9,275 nucleotides of DNA, taken from contig CAJOOE010000002.1 of NCBI GenBank assembly GCA_905236145.1, positions 1 to 9,275 on the forward strand, in the 5' to 3' direction. How positions within the stretch are numbered: position 1 is the stretch's first letter; every line of letters begins with the position of its first letter. The notes under the pieces were generated by a model. That model did no database searches. It worked only from the letters and a program-made list of their open reading frames with translations, and was not told the origin of the DNA. Below are positions 6,682-9,275 of the stretch, one piece after another. The position numbers and the translations under genes were made by a program. Origin of the DNA: an uncultured Selenomonadaceae bacterium (lineage in GTDB: Bacteria > Bacillota > Negativicutes > Selenomonadales > Selenomonadaceae).

Positions 6682-6717
6682 CCCCGCAGATTTTTTCTGC
6701 GGGGCATTTATTTTTTT
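6682..6717 (+). terminator. Strong intrinsic terminator between convergent genes
   Basis: CCCCGCAG (6682-6689) pairs perfectly with CTGCGGGG (6697-6704) around a 7-base loop, followed by CATTTA and seven T (6711-6717). It lies 30 bases after the transporter stop. Read from the minus strand, the hairpin follows the stop of the 6732-7925 gene with a T-rich but interrupted tail (TTGATTTATG), so it may serve both convergent genes, more strongly on the plus strand. Confidence 0.9.
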
Positions 6718-6731
6718 CCCGACTTTGCGAA

Positions 6732-7925
6732 TTATTTTTTTACGCAATCTTCCAATTTTGTCTTGTTGTCATTTATGATTTTGTTCGTCGTATTTACTTC
6801 GCCGGCTTTTTGAAGTTCTTCCAGAGCGTCGGAATATTTTTTCTGCCGGAAAAGAGCAATCGCAATTTCATTCTGAGCATCGACAAATCTGTCCTCAATC
6901 GCCAACGCCGCCCGGAAATCCGCAATTGCGTCTTTGTAAAGTTTCTTCTCAAGTTTCAAGCGACCGCGATTGTATAAAGCGTAATCGAATTGCGGATCGA
7001 GTTGCAGATATTTGTCGTAAATTTTTATTGCGTCGTCCGGCTTGTTCATTTTTTCAAAAGTTACTGCGGAATTGAAAATTGCCTCTTTCAAAGTCGGCTC
7101 AATCTCCAACGCCTTTTGAAAATCCGATTGAGCGGAGCGAAAATCTTTTCTTGCAAAGTAAACCAGCCCGCGTTCGTTGTAAGCCGCCGCTTTGTCATCG
7201 TCCGTCAAAATTTTAAATTCGGCTGCGTCCATTGATTCGCTGCTTTCGTCCGGAATTTTTGCCTGTTGCCGGAGTTGCAAAATTTCTTGACCGTAGCGAT
7301 TTCCGGGAACAGCCCAAACTCCGTTCAAGCCCGTCCAATTTTTTATCTTGCCGAAAATTTGCGGACGAAATTTTTCTATCAATTCATAACGCGGATCGAC
7401 GATTTCGGTTTTCGGTTTTTGTTTGCTTGCATAGGCGAGCAGGTGCTGAATGTGAGCTCTTACCCCGATTCGCGGACTTTCAAAATACGCTCCCTTTTCC
7501 TTGTTTCCGGTCGCTCCGAGTCCGCAATAGTTGTTTTGTTCCGGCAAAACGTCCCCGCCGTAATTCCAAGTGCCGGTTTCCTTTATCGCCTGGCAAAGTG
7601 CAACGTCTGCCCGGATTTTTTCAAGTCCCGCCTCTTCATAATAAATTTGAACGATTTCCCGAACGGTGCAATTTAATTTCGGATTTTGATTCCGGGAATT
7701 TATAAATTTGACCATTTGATCCGCAGTCGCCTCGGGCAAGCCGAAAATGGTAACGTCCTCCGGCTTTTCCCTCAAAACGGTCAAAGGCGTATCCCTTGCC
7801 GGCGATTCTTCCAAAACGGTCACCTTCAAAAGTTTCTTGTCGAATTTTACTTTTTCGGCTGAAGACCGGGCGGAAAGTGAAAAGATTAAAACCGCCGTCA
7901 AAAACAAAGTAAAAAATTTTCTCAT
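6732..7925 (-). CDS. Secreted glucosaminidase-domain protein with four TPR repeats
   Basis: The 397-residue product begins with a signal peptide (MRKFF, hydrophobic core 6-18, likely cleavage near SSA-EK at 23-24) and no lipobox. Residues about 65-220 resemble a LytD/FlgJ-type glucosaminidase domain (glycoside hydrolase 73-like), with the candidate catalytic Glu116 in CQAIKETGTWNYGG, the QNNYCGLGATG block (130-140) and VRAHIQHLLAY (155-165). This would cleave N-acetylglucosaminyl linkages of peptidoglycan outside the membrane. Residues about 246-381 are four 34-residue TPR repeats (near 246, 280, 314, 348), for example EAIFNSAVTFEKMNKPDDAI. No SH3b, LysM or SLH wall-binding repeats are present. 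Cysteines 86, 111, 134 and 394 could form disulfides. AAGGAGGT precedes the ATG, and a good promoter lies upstream (7973-8001). A likely role is wall turnover with TPR-mediated partner binding; the partner is unknown. Confidence 0.85.
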   Translation of the reverse strand: MRKFFTLFLTAVLIFSLSARSSAEKVKFDKKLLKVTVLEESPARDTPLTVLREKPEDVTIFGLPEATADQMVKFINSRNQNPKLNCTVREIVQIYYEEAGLEKIRADVALCQAIKETGTWNYGGDVLPEQNNYCGLGATGNKEKGAYFESPRIGVRAHIQHLLAYASKQKPKTEIVDPRYELIEKFRPQIFGKIKNWTGLNGVWAVPGNRYGQEILQLRQQAKIPDESSESMDAAEFKILTDDDKAAAYNERGLVYFARKDFRSAQSDFQKALEIEPTLKEAIFNSAVTFEKMNKPDDAIKIYDKYLQLDPQFDYALYNRGRLKLEKKLYKDAIADFRAALAIEDRFVDAQNEIAIALFRQKKYSDALEELQKAGEVNTTNKIINDNKTKLEDCVKK

Positions 7926-7972
7926 GCCGTACCTCCTTCAATTTGCAGGAAAATTTTTTGTAAGCCGGAAAT

Positions 7973-8001
7973 ATTAAAAAACAAAATTTTAAATCTGTCA
8001 A
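7973..8001 (-). promoter_or_regulatory. Sigma-A-type promoter for the glucosaminidase-TPR gene
   Basis: On the minus strand TTGACA (plus 7996-8001) is followed after exactly 17 bases by TTTAAT (plus 7973-7978): six of six and five of six to consensus. It is about 47 bases before the ATG. It lies inside the divergent spacer, with the -35 only 6 bases from the rpiB ribosome-binding site. For the plus strand only a weak pair (TTGTAA 7958-7963, CAAAAT 7982-7987, 18-base spacing) is visible. Confidence 0.7.
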
Positions 8002-8023
8002 CTTTTTGGAGGGGGAACGTAAA

Positions 8024-8485
8024 ATGAAAATTGCGATGGCTAACGATCATGCGGGTACTCAACTGAAAAACGAGATAAAAAAATATTTGGAAAGTTTGGG
8101 ACATGAGGTCAAAGATTTCGGCACTTACGACGAGGAAAGCTGCGATCTTTCGGACTTCGTCTATCCTGCGGCTCTGGCGGTTGCAAAGGGCGAATGTGAT
8201 CGCGGGATTTTTGTTGACGGCGTGGGCTACGGCAGTGCACTTATAGCCAACAAGATTTACGGAATTTACGCCGCAGTCTGTCAAGATCCTTTCTGCGCTC
8301 AACTTTCCCGCGAACATACAGATTCAAACGTCCTCTGCATCGGCGGCAAAATTATCGGCGGTGCGATTGCCATGGAAATTGTAAAAACTTGGATGAACAC
8401 CGACGCATTGACTGCGGAAAAATATCGTCGTCGCGTAAAAAAAGTTGCGGATATAAACGACAGGCACTGCGTCCCCGTGAAATGA
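8024..8485 (+). CDS. rpiB: RpiB/LacA/LacB-family sugar-phosphate isomerase
   Basis: This family interconverts phosphorylated aldoses and ketoses, classically ribose-5-phosphate and ribulose-5-phosphate of the pentose phosphate pathway. The 153-residue product has normal length. Visible blocks are ANDHAG (6-11), GTYDEES (33-39), the anion-hole segment VDGVGYGSALIANK (64-77), YAAVCQDPFCAQLSREHTDSNVL (82-104, with His98) and GGKIIGGAIA (107-116). The position of the E. coli RpiB catalytic Cys66 (sequence ICGTGVG) is Asp65 here (VDGVGYG). LacA/LacB and some other members also carry Asp there, so the substrate may differ from ribose-5-phosphate; the symbol is given at family level. A TTG at 8006 is in frame, but GGAGGGGG (8008-8015) before the ATG at 8024 decides the start. 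It is monocistronic, ended by the terminator at 8523-8562. Confidence 0.85.
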   Translation: MKIAMANDHAGTQLKNEIKKYLESLGHEVKDFGTYDEESCDLSDFVYPAALAVAKGECDRGIFVDGVGYGSALIANKIYGIYAAVCQDPFCAQLSREHTDSNVLCIGGKIIGGAIAMEIVKTWMNTDALTAEKYRRRVKKVADINDRHCVPVK

Positions 8486-8522
8486 AACCGCGGCAACAGA
8501 TTTTGAAAAACGAACATTGAGT

Positions 8523-8562
8523 AAAAAAACTGTCGATTTAAATTTTCGTCGGCAGTTTTTTT
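8523..8562 (+). terminator. Intrinsic terminator after rpiB
   Basis: AAAAAAACTGTCGA (8523-8536) pairs with TCGGCAGTTTTTTT (8549-8562) over 14 bp with one wobble, loop of 12 bases, the 3' arm ending in seven T. It lies 37 bases after the rpiB stop and separates rpiB from the S10 operon. The A-run on the 5' side gives it potential in the other direction too, although no minus-strand gene needs it. Confidence 0.9.
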
Positions 8563-8630
8563 GCGTGGAAGTTTTATCAAATTTCGGAAAAAAATTTTAC
8601 GCCCGAAAAAAATTTTTGTGTTTACGCGGA

Positions 8631-8686
8631 AAAATGAAAAATTTTCCTTGAAACTTATAATAACTGCCGGTATAATAACCGCCGGT
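8631..8686 (+). promoter_or_regulatory. S10 operon promoter with A/T-rich upstream element and duplicated -10
   Basis: TTGAAA (8648-8653), a 17-base spacer and TATAAT (8671-8676) form a near-consensus sigma-A promoter, about 135 bases before rpsJ. Just upstream (8631-8647) is an A-tract/T-tract segment like an UP element, and two further A7-T4/5 tracts lie at 8588-8598 and 8606-8617. The -10 region is a tandem duplication: TATAATAACTGCCGGT (8656-8671) and TATAATAACCGCCGGT (8671-8686), sharing one T. The first TATAAT has no -35 at the right distance. Such a strong promoter fits ribosomal-protein expression. Confidence 0.8.
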
Positions 8687-8724
8687 TTTAAATTATGGTA
8701 AGTGTGCTTTGACATGACAGATTG

Positions 8725-8792
8725 CTGCATCGAAATATCCGGTCGGTGCAGGGAACTGTTGCGGAGCAATGTTGCGGACTTCGATCCGCGAC
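8725..8792 (+). promoter_or_regulatory. Structured 5' leader of the S10 operon
   Basis: Two hairpins are visible in the leader. The first is CTGCATCG (8725-8732) with CGGTGCAG (8744-8751), 8 bp, loop of 11. The second is GTTGCGGA (8771-8778) with TCCGCGAC (8785-8792), 8 bp including one wobble, loop of 6, ending 3 bases before the rpsJ ribosome-binding region. A second copy of GTTGCGGA (8758-8765) could compete for the same 3' arm. S10 operon leaders are autoregulated by L4 in E. coli; whether this one is regulated is inference. Confidence 0.45.
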
Positions 8793-8808
8793 TGAGGAGG
8801 AGAGTATT

Positions 8809-9120
8809 TTGGCTCAAAAACAAAAAATCAGAATCCGCTTGAAGGCGTATGATCACAAGTCATTGGATCAGAGTGCGGCGAAGATTGTGGAGACTGCCAA
8901 AAAGAACGGTTCGACCGTTTCCGGTCCGATTCCGTTGCCTACGGAGAAAAACATCTACACAATTTTGCGTTCCCCGCACGTCAACAAGGATTCGCGTGAA
9001 CAATTCGAGATGCGGACTCATAAGCGTCTGATTGATATAATCAATCCGACGAAAAAAACCGCCGACGCTCTTATGCGGCTGGATTTACCCGCCGGTGTTG
9101 ACATCGAGATCAAACTTTAA
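8809..9120 (+). CDS. rpsJ: 30S ribosomal protein S10 (NusE)
   Basis: S10 is a component of the 30S head and, as NusE, a transcription antitermination factor that pairs with NusB. The 103-residue product has the normal length and hallmark segments: KIRIRLKAYDHKSLDQSA near the start, GPIPLPTEKNIYTILRSPHVNKDSREQFE in the middle (the extended loop), and the C-terminal THKRLIDI followed by LPAGVDIEIKL. The start is TTG at 8809, giving MAQKQKIRIRLKAYD. It is fixed by GGAGG (8796-8800) 8 bases upstream and by the family N-terminus; the frame is open further upstream, but that part translates the leader. rplC follows after 17 bases. As first gene of the S10 operon it defines the operon's beginning. 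Confidence 0.98.
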   Translation: MAQKQKIRIRLKAYDHKSLDQSAAKIVETAKKNGSTVSGPIPLPTEKNIYTILRSPHVNKDSREQFEMRTHKRLIDIINPTKKTADALMRLDLPAGVDIEIKL

Positions 9121-9137
9121 TTCGGGAGGTGTGAACA

Positions 9138-9275
9138 TTGGCAAAAAAATGGATTTTGGGTAAGAAGTTGGGCATGACTCAAATTTTTACCGAAGAAGGT
9201 AAAGTTATCCCGGTGACCGTCGTCGAAAGCGGCAACAATGTCGTAATTCGCAACAAGACGGTTGACACCGACGGA
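9138..9275 (+). CDS. rplC: 50S ribosomal protein L3, N-terminal part (cut by window end)
   Basis: The first 46 codons of L3 are visible, running to the last base of the window. L3 is a 50S core protein near the peptidyl-transferase centre and an early assembly protein. The start is TTG at 9138, giving MAKKWILGKKLGMTQIFTEE, a standard bacterial L3 N-terminus with the GKKLGMTQIF signature, followed by VIPVTVVESG. GGGAGGTG (9124-9131) lies 6 bases upstream. From memory, L3 is about 205-215 residues, so about three quarters lies beyond the window. The order rpsJ-rplC is the universal bacterial S10 operon order; rplD is expected next. Confidence 0.97.
   Translation, partial: MAKKWILGKKLGMTQIFTEEGKVIPVTVVESGNNVVIRNKTVDTDG

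Noticed and set aside
8701..8735. A second promoter from the TTGACA at about 8709.
   Set aside because: The best -10 at 17-18 bases (AAATAT) matches only three of six positions, and the site lies inside the leader of a much better promoter.
8299..8856. A 185-codon open frame on the minus strand covering the rpiB 3' end and the rpiB-rpsJ spacer.
   Set aside because: It runs through the rpiB terminator, the S10 promoter and the leader, has no visible ribosome-binding site, and its composition is unlike a folded protein.

Overview
The window reads as chromosomal DNA of a low-to-medium GC member of the Firmicutes (Bacillota). The grounds are strong GGAGG ribosome-binding sites, a FabK-type rather than FabI-type enoyl-ACP reductase in a plsX-fabK-fabD-fabG-acpP cluster, and TTG starts. 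The protein sequences look most like Negativicutes (Selenomonas-like relatives) to me. That is an impression from memory, not a search result.

Layout. Bases 1-3919 are a fatty-acid/phospholipid synthesis cluster on the plus strand: the 3' part of plsX, then fabK, fabD, a 222-base gap holding a possible gene remnant and a promoter, fabG and acpP. A strong hairpin terminator (3986-4017) closes it. Bases 4049-6651 are a tight three-gene set on the same strand: a second FabK/nitronate-monooxygenase-like flavoprotein with a C-terminal cysteine cluster, a 102-residue protein I do not recognise, and an ArsB/NhaD-type membrane transporter. A terminator at 6682-6717 ends it. On the minus strand, 7925-6732 encodes a secreted glucosaminidase-domain protein with a four-TPR tail. 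Divergent from it is an RpiB/LacAB-family sugar-phosphate isomerase (8024-8485) with its own terminator. The last segment is the start of the S10 ribosomal operon: a consensus promoter with a tandemly duplicated -10 region, a roughly 125-base structured leader, rpsJ, and the first 46 codons of rplC.

How the genes work together. PlsX makes acyl-phosphate for phospholipid synthesis. FabD loads malonyl onto ACP (acpP). FabG and FabK carry out the two reductions of chain elongation. The condensing enzymes (fabH, fabF) and the dehydratase (fabZ) are not between these genes and must be encoded elsewhere if the pathway is complete.

Most of the window is ordinary housekeeping DNA, and I see no CRISPR array, tRNA, insertion sequence or phage gene. 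The points most worth a second look are the in-frame open stretch after the fabD stop, the cysteine-bearing FabK paralogue behind the acpP terminator, the Cys-to-Asp change at the RpiB catalytic position, the glucosaminidase-TPR fusion, and the duplicated -10 and paired-hairpin leader of the S10 operon.
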